Source of the DNA: Verrucomicrobiota bacterium
GTDB taxonomy: Bacteria > Verrucomicrobiota > Verrucomicrobiia > Chthoniobacterales > UBA10450
Assembly: GCA_003218615.1 (NCBI GenBank)
Contig: QHOD01000119.1
Coordinates: 1 to 11,297 of the forward strand
Length of the DNA stretch: 11,297 nucleotides
Direction of reading: 5' to 3'
Shown: in pieces, positions 1 to 7,221 of the stretch
Layout: the number at the start of each line of letters is the position of its first letter
How positions within the stretch are numbered: the first letter of the stretch is position 1
Notes under the pieces: generated by a model
What the model was told of the DNA's origin: nothing
Databases searched by the model: none
What the model saw: the letters and a program-made list of their open reading frames with translations, nothing else
Position numbers and translations under genes: made by a program

Positions 1-1563
1 GCCGAACCGAAGCATGTCGATGTTGCGATTCGCGGTGATCGCATCGCCGGTGTCGGCGATTTCAAAACTGCGAAAGCGAAAGCGGTGATTGACGCGACAG
101 GTTTCGCGGTCGCACCCGGCTTCATCAACATGCTTTCGTGGTCGAACGAGTCGCTGATTCAGGATGGCCGTTCGCAGAGCGAGATTCGGCAGGGCGTCAC
201 GACCGAGGTGATGGGCGAAGGCGAATCGATGGGGCCGGTGAACGACCGCGTGCGCGAGCACCTGCTGCATCAGCAGACGGACATCAAATTCGATATCCAG
301 TGGAACACGCTCGCGGAGTATCTGCGTTACCTCGAAACGCGCGGCGTTTCGTGCAACGTGGCGTCATTTATTGGGGCGACGACGATCCGCGAGAACGTTA
401 TCGGCTTCGACGATCGGGCGCCGACCGCGCAAGAGCTCGACCAAATGCGCGAACTCGTGCGCAAAGAGATGGAAGCAGGCGCGCTCGGGATCGGCACGTC
501 GCTGATTTACCCGCCGGCGTTTTACGCCAAGACGGAGGAGTTGATCGAGCTCTGCAAAGTGGCCGCGAAATATCAGGGCAAATACATCTCGCACATGCGG
601 AGTGAGGGAAATCGTTTGCTCGAAGCGCTGGATGAATTGATTCGCATCTCACGCGAAGCGGGAATTCCGGCGGAGGTTTATCACATTAAAGCCGCTGGCC
701 AGCCGAACTGGGGCAAGATCGACAATCTCCTTTCGCGAATTGAAGCCGCGCAAAAGGAAGGACTGAAAATTACCGCCGACATGTACACTTACACCGCTGG
801 CGGGACCGGACTTGACGCCTGTTTGCCGCCATGGACGGAAGACGGCGGTTATCCGGCGCTGTTCAAGCGGCTGCGTGATCCGGCGACGCGTGAGAAAATC
901 AAAGGGCAGGTCCAAACGCCCAGTGACGAATGGGAAAATATGTATCTTGCCACCGGAGGGCCGGAGCATATTCTCCTCGCCGCCTTCAAATCGGAAAAAT
1001 TAAAACCGCTCACGGGAAAGACGCTCGCCGAGGTCGCGAAGATGCGGGGAAAGGATCCGATTGATACGGCGATGGATTTGATTGCCGAAGACGAATCGCG
1101 CATCGGCACGATTTATTTTTTCATCTCCGAAGACAACATTAAGAAAGAACTCGCGAAACCGTGGATTTCGTTCGGCTCCGACGAAGCTTCGCAAGCGCCC
1201 GAAGGCGTGTTCCTGAAATCGAATCCGCATCCGCGCGCATACGGAAATTTTGCACGCGTGCTCGGCAAATATGTTCGGGACGAAAAGGTGATCCCGTTGG
1301 CTGAAGCGGTGCGACGACTGAGTGCATTGCCGGCCACCAATCTCGGTCTCGATCATCGCGGTTTCATTAAAGAAGGCATGTTCGCCGACATCGTTGTCTT
1401 CGATCCCGCGACGATTTCGGATCGCGCTACATTCGAGAAACCGCATCAATACGCCGTTGGCGTGAAACATGTGTTCGTGAATGGCGTGCAAGTCATTAAA
1501 GACGGCGAGCACACCGGCGCCAAGCCGGGCCGCGCGTTGTGGGGTCCGGGTAAGGTCCGCTAA
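1..1563 (+). CDS. N-acyl-D-amino-acid deacylase-type amidohydrolase, 5'-truncated by window edge
   Basis: The frame is open from base 1 to the TAA at 1561-1563, so the gene starts outside the window; the GTG at 85 is internal. The visible 520 residues cover the N-terminal beta-strands (VAIRGDRIAGVGDF), the barrel and the C-terminal strands (FADIVVFDPATI, HVFVNGVQVIKDG). This resembles the D-aminoacylase group (COG3653), zinc hydrolases that remove the acyl group from N-acyl-D-amino acids. Likely metal or catalytic residues are His at 592-594 (YISHMRSEG), His at 682-684 (EVYHIKAAG) and Asp at 1180-1182 (FGSDEAS). The usual HxH after PGFI is replaced by NMLSW (bases 127-141), and the usual NCG cysteine site reads MGEGES. 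I recall this variant as a subfamily trait rather than a defect. Any signal peptide lies off the window. The substrate is not established. Confidence 0.88.
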   Translation, partial: AEPKHVDVAIRGDRIAGVGDFKTAKAKAVIDATGFAVAPGFINMLSWSNESLIQDGRSQSEIRQGVTTEVMGEGESMGPVNDRVREHLLHQQTDIKFDIQWNTLAEYLRYLETRGVSCNVASFIGATTIRENVIGFDDRAPTAQELDQMRELVRKEMEAGALGIGTSLIYPPAFYAKTEELIELCKVAAKYQGKYISHMRSEGNRLLEALDELIRISREAGIPAEVYHIKAAGQPNWGKIDNLLSRIEAAQKEGLKITADMYTYTAGGTGLDACLPPWTEDGGYPALFKRLRDPATREKIKGQVQTPSDEWENMYLATGGPEHILLAAFKSEKLKPLTGKTLAEVAKMRGKDPIDTAMDLIAEDESRIGTIYFFISEDNIKKELAKPWISFGSDEASQAPEGVFLKSNPHPRAYGNFARVLGKYVRDEKVIPLAEAVRRLSALPATNLGLDHRGFIKEGMFADIVVFDPATISDRATFEKPHQYAVGVKHVFVNGVQVIKDGEHTGAKPGRALWGPGKVR

Positions 1564-1636
1564 AAGAGGCCGCGCAACACTCTGTAGTTTCTGCCCGGTT
1601 GAAAACCGAGCGCGACGGGCCGAGGTTTATTTTGTC

Positions 1637-2041
1637 ATGGATCCAACCCGCAGCATCAAATTGCGCTGGCTACACGGCACGCTCCACGATGTGGGTTCCG
1701 ACCTGGCGCGTTTGCACTTCTCACGGTTTGGCTCGCATACATGGGAACCGGCGATTAATGCTTACCGCTGCGACAAATGTATCCGCGTCTGTGTCGATCT
1801 TGCCGGGGTCGAACGGTCGCGCATCGACCTCACGGTCGAGCCGGAACGCCTCATCGTTCGCGGCGTGCGCGACGTTCCCGAGCCCACCCATGCAGAGGGT
1901 CGCGCCGTCCAGTTGCTCGCCATGGAGATTGATTACGGGCCGTTTGAGCGCGAAGTGCTTTTACCGGCATTGGTGGATATTGACAATGTCCACGCCGAGC
2001 AGCGCAACGGTCTCCTCTGGATTTCGCTGCCGTTGAAATGA
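1637..2041 (+). CDS. Small heat-shock protein, Hsp20/alpha-crystallin family
   Basis: This 134-residue protein is an ATP-independent holdase candidate that would bind unfolding proteins in the cytoplasm. The alpha-crystallin domain runs from about residue 38 to the end, with a VDLAGV strand (53-58), FEREVLLP (103-110) and the closing NGLLWISLP (124-132). It stops right after that strand, so the C-terminal extension with the IxI motif used for oligomer contacts is missing. The N-terminal arm is short, about 37 residues. Cys45, Cys48 and Cys52 form CxxCxxxC inside the early strands, which is unusual for the family. The frame is open further upstream to an ATG at 1481, but that would overlap the amidohydrolase. 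ATG 1637 is the first start after that gene's stop; a GAGG lies 11 bases ahead, a weak match. The stop overlaps the lon start as ATGA, so translation of the two is probably coupled. Confidence 0.88.
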   Translation: MDPTRSIKLRWLHGTLHDVGSDLARLHFSRFGSHTWEPAINAYRCDKCIRVCVDLAGVERSRIDLTVEPERLIVRGVRDVPEPTHAEGRAVQLLAMEIDYGPFEREVLLPALVDIDNVHAEQRNGLLWISLPLK

Positions 2042-4488
2042 TGAACGACGAACCAGTCAGCGCTTTGCAACCCGGCTCCGATGCGAAATCGGCTCCAGCA
2101 AATTTGACTGGAATGGGAAACATCGCCGAGACATCGGCGCCTCAAGTTCCCGACGTGCTTTCCATATTGCCGTTGCGCAGCTTTGTTGTTTTCCCTGGAA
2201 CCATCCTTCCGTTGACGGTTGGCCGCGCCGCCTCGATCAAGCTGCTCGACGAAACGCTGCCTCAGACAAAAATCATCGGCTTACTCACGCAGCGCGACGA
2301 AACCAAGGAAGACCCGCAGCCACAAGATCTCTATCCAGTCGGCACCGCGGCGATCGTGTTAAAGCTTTTACGCCAGTCCGACAATCACGTCGTGATCGTG
2401 GTGCAAGGTCTGCGCCGGTTTGGGCTCCGGAAAATTGTCGCCACCGATCCCTATCTACGGGCCGAAGTCGAGCTGCTCAATTCCAAACTGCCGCCACACA
2501 CGAAGGAGTGGGAAGCGACCTTCCGGAATTTGCGTGATTCCGCCGCGAAACTCCTCGAGCTGACACCTGATGTGCCGGAACAAGCGCGCGCCGCCGTGCT
2601 GAGTATCGAAGATCCAGAACAATTGGCCGATTTTCTGGCGCCGAATTTGAACGTCGAAACCGCTCAAAAGCAGGCCATTCTCGAGGAACTGGACGTCGCA
2701 AAGCGATTGGCCACCGTACAGACCGCCATTTCGGCGCAACTGGAGATCGCGCAGATTCAGCAAAAACTGCAACAGGACGTGCAGTCGCAATTTTCCGAGG
2801 CACAACGACGCGCTTATCTGCGCGAACAGATGAAAGCCATCCAGCGCGAGCTCGGGGAAGAAACCGGCGCGACCGATCAAATCGAGCGATTGCGGAAGCG
2901 ACTTGAGGAGGCAAAACCGCCCGATGAAGTACTCAAGCAAGCAGACCGGGAACTGCGGCGCCTCGACGTTATCCCGCCGGCCAGTCCGGAGTATTCGGTG
3001 ATCGTCAGCTACGTCGAAACGATCGCCGAGTTGCCGTGGTCGAAACTGAGCGAGGACAATCTTGATCTTGATCAGGCGCAGCAAGTCCTGGATCGAGATC
3101 ATTACGATCTAGAAAAAGTAAAACGGCGGCTGATCGAATATCTCGCCGTCCGCAAATTGAACCCGCAGGGACACGGGCCGATTCTTTGCTTTGTCGGACC
3201 ACCCGGCGTGGGGAAGACCAGTCTCGGCCAATCGATTGCCGATGCGCTCGGTCGAAAATTTGTGCGGATGAGTTTGGGCGGCATCCGGGACGAAGCGGAG
3301 ATCCGCGGACATCGCCGCACATACATCGCTTCGATGCCGGGCCGCATCATTCAGGAGTTGCGCCGCGCCGGGACGCGCAATCCGGTGATGATGCTTGATG
3401 AGATCGACAAGATCGGCGCCGATTTCCGCGGCGATCCTGCGAGCGCGCTGCTCGAGGTGCTCGATCCGCGCCAGAACAATACGTTTTCCGACCGCTATCT
3501 CGACGTGCCGTTCGATCTGTCGCAAGTGCTCTTCATCGCGACGGCGAATTACATGGATGCTGTGCCGGAACCGTTGCGCGACCGGATGGAAGTGATTTCG
3601 CTCCCCGGTTACACCGAGCGGGAAAAACTCGAGATCGCGAAACGATATTTGGTTCGACGCCAGCTCGAGGAAAATGGTCTCAAACCGGAACAATGCGAGT
3701 GGCAGGACGAAGCTTTTCGCCGGATCATCAACGATTACACGCACGAAGCAGGCGTTCGCGAATTAGAACGTCAGATCGGCGCGGTCTGTCGTGCCGTGGC
3801 AGCACAGGTCGCGCGCGGAAAAGCTGAACGCGTCACCGTTACGCCGGAAAAAGTCGCGGACTTGTTGGGACCGGCCAAATACGTGCGCGAGACAAAACTC
3901 AAAACGAGTCAACCGGGTGTTGTTACAGGACTCGCTTACACGCCTGCCGGCGGCGAAGTGCTCCACATTGAAGCGATGCGATACCCCGGGAAAGGCAACA
4001 TCACGCTTACAGGTCACATCGGCGAAGTGATGAAGGAATCGGTCCAGGCGGCGCTCAGCCTCGTCCGTAGCCGCGACGGCCAACTCGGCGCGAATCCGGA
4101 AGATTTTCGCAAGATCGACATTCACGTGCATGTGCCTGCCGGCGCGGTCCCGAAAGACGGACCGTCCGCCGGTATCGCCATGTTCACCGCGCTCGCCTCG
4201 CTCTTTAGCAATACGCCCGTGCGTTCTGACATTGCCATGACCGGTGAAATCACGTTACGCGGACTCGTTCTGCCAATCGGCGGACTAAAAGAAAAAAGCC
4301 TCGCCGCAATGCGGGCCGGCATTTCCACCGTCATCATTCCCAAGCTGAACGAAAAAGATCTTGTCGATGTGCCGGAGGAAGCGAAACAGAAACTCAAATT
4401 CATCCCGGTCGAAAACGTCGATGAAGTTCTGAGCGTCGCACTCGAGAAGGATGGCAGCCCGCCTCCGTCAGAATCCAAAGCGGCGTGA
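2038..4488 (+). CDS. lon: ATP-dependent Lon protease (LonA type)
   Basis: This complete 816-residue LonA serine protease degrades damaged and selected regulatory proteins in the cytoplasm. An N-terminal tail of about 40 residues, longer than in E. coli Lon (784 aa), precedes the substrate-binding LON domain (SILPLRSFVVFPG, from about residue 41). A helical, coiled-coil region (QLEIAQIQQKLQQDVQ, AYLREQMKAIQRELGEE) follows. The AAA+ module has Walker A GPPGVGKT at 387-394 (Lys393) and Walker B MMLDEID (Asp454, Glu455). The protease domain has the catalytic Ser710 in PKDGPSAG and Lys753 in GGLKEK, 43 residues apart as in E. coli Lon (Ser679/Lys722). Two adjacent ATGs (2038 and 2041) are both possible starts; the first overlaps the small heat-shock gene by 4 bases. 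I see no clear Shine-Dalgarno sequence of its own, consistent with coupling to the upstream gene. Confidence 0.97.
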   Translation: MMNDEPVSALQPGSDAKSAPANLTGMGNIAETSAPQVPDVLSILPLRSFVVFPGTILPLTVGRAASIKLLDETLPQTKIIGLLTQRDETKEDPQPQDLYPVGTAAIVLKLLRQSDNHVVIVVQGLRRFGLRKIVATDPYLRAEVELLNSKLPPHTKEWEATFRNLRDSAAKLLELTPDVPEQARAAVLSIEDPEQLADFLAPNLNVETAQKQAILEELDVAKRLATVQTAISAQLEIAQIQQKLQQDVQSQFSEAQRRAYLREQMKAIQRELGEETGATDQIERLRKRLEEAKPPDEVLKQADRELRRLDVIPPASPEYSVIVSYVETIAELPWSKLSEDNLDLDQAQQVLDRDHYDLEKVKRRLIEYLAVRKLNPQGHGPILCFVGPPGVGKTSLGQSIADALGRKFVRMSLGGIRDEAEIRGHRRTYIASMPGRIIQELRRAGTRNPVMMLDEIDKIGADFRGDPASALLEVLDPRQNNTFSDRYLDVPFDLSQVLFIATANYMDAVPEPLRDRMEVISLPGYTEREKLEIAKRYLVRRQLEENGLKPEQCEWQDEAFRRIINDYTHEAGVRELERQIGAVCRAVAAQVARGKAERVTVTPEKVADLLGPAKYVRETKLKTSQPGVVTGLAYTPAGGEVLHIEAMRYPGKGNITLTGHIGEVMKESVQAALSLVRSRDGQLGANPEDFRKIDIHVHVPAGAVPKDGPSAGIAMFTALASLFSNTPVRSDIAMTGEITLRGLVLPIGGLKEKSLAAMRAGISTVIIPKLNEKDLVDVPEEAKQKLKFIPVENVDEVLSVALEKDGSPPPSESKAA

Positions 4489-4503
4489 TACGGTTCGAGT
4501 GGG

Positions 4504-4529
4504 GAACGCGGGCACGTTGCCCGCTGTTC
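4504..4529. repeat. REP-like palindrome downstream of lon
   Basis: GCGGGCA (4508-4514), loop CGT, TGCCCGC (4518-4524) form a perfect 7-bp stem. It extends to GAAC (4504-4507) / GTTC (4526-4529) with one bulged T. There is no T-run, so a classical intrinsic terminator is unlikely, although it could protect the lon 3' end or weaken read-through between the convergent genes. It resembles palindromes I recall as dispersed in verrucomicrobial genomes; that is memory, not a search. The rest of 4489-4609 holds nothing else I can support. Confidence 0.5.
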
Positions 4530-4609
4530 GCGACATCCCGCCGCAAATCGCCGAGCGTGTTATGTTGGCCGGTAATCGGTCCGTTGCGGTCCGTGAGGTT
4601 CTCAGGGCG

Positions 4610-5743
4610 CTACGGGTTTGTATGGATGAATGTTACGGTCATCGGGTCGTCGAGCGCGTTCATGACCTTTTGGAGTTGTGGGTGATATGCCGAACCGCCG
4701 CCTCGTCTCCAGCGAGGATGATGTCGATGTAGTTGTCCTGGTCTTCGGTGTAGCAGTCATCGTAGACGGAAGCGGGCCTGCCGAGATCAGCCAGCCCCAC
4801 TATCCGGACTTTGCCGCCCTGAATCGTGTAATCAACGCCCGTTTCAGTCAGCAACACTTTCTTTCCCTTGCTCTTTGCGTGGAGCCTGAAGTAACGAGAG
4901 AACTCCGTCGGAAAAACGCCACGCACACCATCCGGTGAAAATCCGCCGGAGGTGTAGAGACGAAGTCGATATTGTGCGTCTTGACCGTAGAGAGCCACTC
5001 CGTCGTTTGGCTCCGTGCCGTTGAAGGGGAATGGCGCACCTTCCCCAAGTGTGGACATGCGGCTTAGCTTCGCCCCAATAAGTCGCGGACCACCTCGCTG
5101 CTCCGAGGTACGTCAGGATCCGTATAAGGAGTTCCGCTAGTTCGAACCTTGAAGCCAATTGCCTCGACGATGCGACCGTGCAGACCCACGAGCTGGAGCG
5201 GTGTTTCATCCCTGACAACTTCTACCTCAACCGGATACACGGCGCGCTGGTCAGTCGGCGAAAACCGATTGCCGAAATGGCCAAAGAGGACAGCTACGGA
5301 CCGTTCGTTGAATTCGAAATTTGGAGCGATCGATGCGACTTCCGGAACCACCTTTTCGCCCGTGTTGAGCGTAACCAGGAAATCGGTGGCGTCCAAGGTG
5401 CTCGGCCGGATCGGCCAGCTGAACTCGACCGGCAGCCCGTCAGCGAAGACGACCGGGCAGCCGTAAGCGACAGCCACGGCGAAGGGCGTTTGCGCCGAGG
5501 TATACGCGTTCAGAGTGGGAATCACACCGGTCTGGCACATCAGTCCCAGATGTCGGCATTGATGATGACGTCTTCGCGCAGGATCTGGTAGGTCGGCGTC
5601 CCATCGCAGTTGCTCGCCGAACTCGCCCAGCTTGCTCCCAGTATAGTCAGGCCGAATGCTACAACTGATACTGATAGGAATTTGCTTTTTGACGTTGCGC
5701 GGCTCAGAAAGTTTCTTCGGGTCAGCGAAATCGCAGGTTTCAT
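4610..5743 (-). pseudogene. Tat-signal secreted protein of unknown function, broken by three frameshifts
   Basis: Read on the - strand, four segments join into one protein of about 378 residues if three lost bases are restored. The start at 5743-5741 is supported by AAAGGA 8 bases upstream. The N-terminus has a twin-arginine motif (TRRNFL), a hydrophobic stretch and a likely cleavage near ASWASSA, so export by Tat is inferred. The first frame stops after NADIWD (about 5540). The second frame continues as CQTGVIPTLNAYTSAQ and on through FADGLPVEFSWP to YTDPDVP. The third starts around IGAKLSRMSTLGEGAP (near 5080) and runs to GDEAAVRHITH. The fourth (QLQKVMNALDDP, from 4678) ends at TAG 4612-4610. 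Apart from the shifts there are no stops, and the segments read as well-conserved protein. I do not recognise a named domain. It is either a recent pseudogene or a sequence error; the intact neighbouring genes lean slightly to the former. Confidence 0.7.
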
Positions 5744-5899
5744 GAGTGGGTTCCTTTGATCGGAAGGCGACATATGCTGGACTACAATTCGACAAAGTTT
5801 CGTTTTGTCTATTTTCGGCTTTGATCGGACGCTGGCCAGCGCGGCAAACCGAAACTGCTCGACTCAATCCGGACCGGGAACCAGTGATCCGTGTCGATC

Positions 5900-5935
5900 T
5901 TGACGCATATACGTTTATCCATATATGTATATGAG
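5900..5935 (+). promoter_or_regulatory. arsR promoter with overlapping ArsR-type operator
   Basis: TTGACG at 5900-5905 fits a -35 box, and TATATG at 5922-5927 (or TATGTA at 5924) fits a -10 box, with a 16 to 18 base spacer. The inverted repeat CATATA (5906-5911) / TATATG (5922-5927), 10 bases apart, covers the spacer and -10 box. That is the expected place for an autorepressing ArsR operator. Transcription would begin about at 5934, at or almost at the ATG, so the message may be leaderless. The rest of the gap to the divergent gene (5744-5899) shows nothing clear except that gene's ribosome binding site at its left edge. Confidence 0.55.
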
Positions 5936-6310
5936 ATGAAAGAATACCGAAAAGGCGAGCCGGCGATGCTTTTCAAAACATTGTCTGATCCGACCCGGCT
6001 GCGCTTGCTCAATCTGCTCGCTTGTGGAGAGACCTGTGTTTGCGAGTTGACCGATACGCTTGGTGTGGTTCAGCCAAAAGTATCGCGACATCTTGCCCGG
6101 CTGAAGCGCGCCGGTCTAGTCGATGCGCGACGAAACGGGAAATGGATCCATTATCGCTGGGCGCAGCATGGCGATCCGCTGGTCCGACATGTCCTGGCCG
6201 GGTTACGGGAGTGGATGAAAAGCAACGATGCCATGAACGGAGAACGCCGCCGGCGCAAAAAGGTCTGTTGCAGAATCAGCCGAAGAAAACCGAATTATGA
6301 AAACAAATGA
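5936..6310 (+). CDS. arsR: ArsR/SmtB-family transcriptional repressor, arsenic-type
   Basis: This winged-helix metalloregulator has 124 residues. The opening FKTLSDPTRLRLLNLL (13-28) and the recognition region VVQPKVSRHLARLKRAGLV (44-62) are typical of the family. Cys34-Val-Cys36 in GETCVCEL matches the As(III)/Sb(III) sensing motif of classical ArsR (ELCVCDL). A further vicinal pair, Cys111-Cys112, sits in a basic tail and is not a standard family feature. It would repress its own promoter and release DNA on binding arsenite. The ATG at 5936 gives the usual N-terminal helix. The alternatives are GTG 5891, which would place the promoter/operator inside the gene, and ATG 5966, which has a loose AAAGG upstream but trims helix 1. 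It overlaps the next gene by 14 bases, indicating one transcript. Confidence 0.9.
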   Translation: MKEYRKGEPAMLFKTLSDPTRLRLLNLLACGETCVCELTDTLGVVQPKVSRHLARLKRAGLVDARRNGKWIHYRWAQHGDPLVRHVLAGLREWMKSNDAMNGERRRRKKVCCRISRRKPNYENK

Positions 6311-6782
6311 ATTCATCGCCGAATTGCGACGCGCGCCTGAGAACCAATTAGTTTTTGTCGATGGAAATGGTCACACCGTCCATGCCGGCTACCATCTCAC
6401 GGAATTGAAAGCAGCGTCGCTCGATACGGTCGATTGCGGCGGGCAGGCGAACCAATGGCAGGAGACGATCGTCCAACTTTGGGTGCCGGCCAATCCGGAC
6501 AATGCTTACATGAGCGCGGGCAAGTTTTTGAAAATCTTCGACAAAGTGGGCGGGATGATTCCGCTAAACTTCGATGCGGCGATTCGCGTCGAGTACGGCG
6601 ACGAAAATTTCTTTCCATCGACATATGATGTGCGCTCAATTACGCACGCTGAAGATGTCACACGTGTGCTGTTGCAGGCGCGCGAAACCACGTGTAAAGC
6701 GCGCGATCGTTGCTATAAATCAACGCGCTCCGGAGCGGAACGCGAAAGATGTTGCAGCGCTGTGGCGCAATCATGCTGTTGA
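6297..6782 (+). CDS. DUF6428 family protein with cysteine-rich C-terminal tail
   Basis: This is a 161-residue protein overlapping the end of arsR. The core (GHTVHAGYHLTEL with His33 and Glu36, DCGG at 46-49, QLWVPANPDNA, AIRVEYGDE) matches what I recall of DUF6428, a family of unknown function that recurs beside arsR in arsenic clusters. The last 30 residues are different in character: Cys133, 139, 152, 153, 160 and 161, with two CC pairs and the final residue a cysteine. That suggests thiol binding of metalloid or metal, but no activity is shown. There are no membrane segments or signal peptide. Normally arsC and an Acr3/ArsB pump would follow; here the gene is followed within 20 bases by a repeat element, so the operon is either minimal or cut short. 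Confidence 0.75.
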   Translation: MKTNEFIAELRRAPENQLVFVDGNGHTVHAGYHLTELKAASLDTVDCGGQANQWQETIVQLWVPANPDNAYMSAGKFLKIFDKVGGMIPLNFDAAIRVEYGDENFFPSTYDVRSITHAEDVTRVLLQARETTCKARDRCYKSTRSGAERERCCSAVAQSCC

Positions 6783-6801
6783 GCTAACGCGCACGCATTA
6801 C

Positions 6802-6981
6802 ATCTAACGAGACGGAGATAAGCCACGGCTATCGTTGAAAAACAATACGGCGGGAGTGCGTGAGCGCGAAGACGCGAACCGCACTAGGGAAGCCGGGAAT
6901 CGAGACGAAGTCGAGGGTGTCGTGGCAAACACACTGAACTTATTTCGAAATGGGGCCGTTGGCTTCATCGATTGGTTAGGC
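6802..6981 (-). repeat. 180-bp attC-like palindromic element
   Basis: Read on the - strand it opens with GCCTAAC (6981-6975, fits RYYYAAC) and ends with GTTAGAT (6808-6802, fits GTTRRRY), the outer boxes of integron attC sites. Inside, GATGAAGCCAACGGC on the left arm pairs with GCCGTGGCTTATC on the right arm, apart from single extra bases. This resembles the L boxes with extrahelical bases of attC. The centre contains a further imperfect hairpin (AGTGCG...CGCACT with CGCG/CGCG inside). At 180 bp it is at or beyond the long end for attC. No integrase is in the window. Its - strand translation (NQSMKPTAP...) resembles a dispersed repeat I recall from verrucomicrobial and other soil genomes, so an alternative is a REP/MITE-like repeat unrelated to integrons. 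Confidence 0.5.
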
Positions 6982-7003
6982 CGCAGTGTGTTGAAAAAAT
7001 GTA

Positions 7004-7221
7004 TCATCGCGTAAACTCCAGCGTACGGATGATGGCGAGCATGTCCTCCTGTGCGGCCCGAGTTGCGGTGCTGCCATCGAATCTGAGCGACCCGGTGCAA
7101 GCTCAAACACGGCGTCGACGGCGAATGCCAGGAATCGGACATCGCCGAGTATGATAACACCACCTCTGAAGCTCTGAATGACAGCCGCGTGGCCGCTGAT
7201 TGCTTCACTGCACTCTAGGGC
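7004..7221 (-). pseudogene. Headless, frameshifted gene remnant of unknown function
   Basis: The - strand reads like protein in two joined frames. The first runs from about 7221 (AISGHAAVIQSF, GDVRFLAFAVDAVFELAPG) to near 7098. After an apparent single-base loss the second reads SLRFDGSTATRAAQED and LAIIRTLEFTR and ends at TGA 7006-7004. No start codon exists in the first frame before the upstream in-frame TAG at 7224-7222, so the 5' part of the gene is absent. The open frame begins exactly at the GTTAGGC core (7226-7220), as if truncated there. The stop lies 22 bases before the attC-like element. I do not recognise the family. The longer alternative frame at 6804-7208 runs straight through the repeat and is not credible as a gene. 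Confidence 0.5.

Noticed and set aside
1000..1512. 170-codon - strand open frame
   Set aside because: Antisense shadow of the amidohydrolase; no ribosome binding site or recognisable protein.
1596..1608. CGGTT-GAA-AACCG hairpin between the amidohydrolase and the sHSP gene
   Set aside because: Stem of only five pairs, no T-run; too weak to call a terminator.
2455..3102. 215-codon - strand open frame inside lon
   Set aside because: Antisense shadow of a well-conserved lon coding region.
4451..4732. 93-codon + strand open frame after lon
   Set aside because: Starts within lon, crosses the palindrome and runs into the 3' end of the - strand pseudogene; no gene-like features.
4660..5743. Programmed -1 frameshifting to explain the broken Tat-signal gene
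   Set aside because: Three successive -1 events would be needed and no slippery heptamer is evident at the break points.
5064..5867. Treating the 267-codon - strand frame as a complete gene
   Set aside because: Its first 100 or so codons are not protein-like and overlap the signal-peptide frame; only the part after about 5550 belongs to the real, frameshifted gene.
6804..7208. 134-codon - strand open frame
   Set aside because: It reads through the attC-like repeat and is in a different frame from the gene-like remnant at 7004-7221; its composition is repeat-derived.
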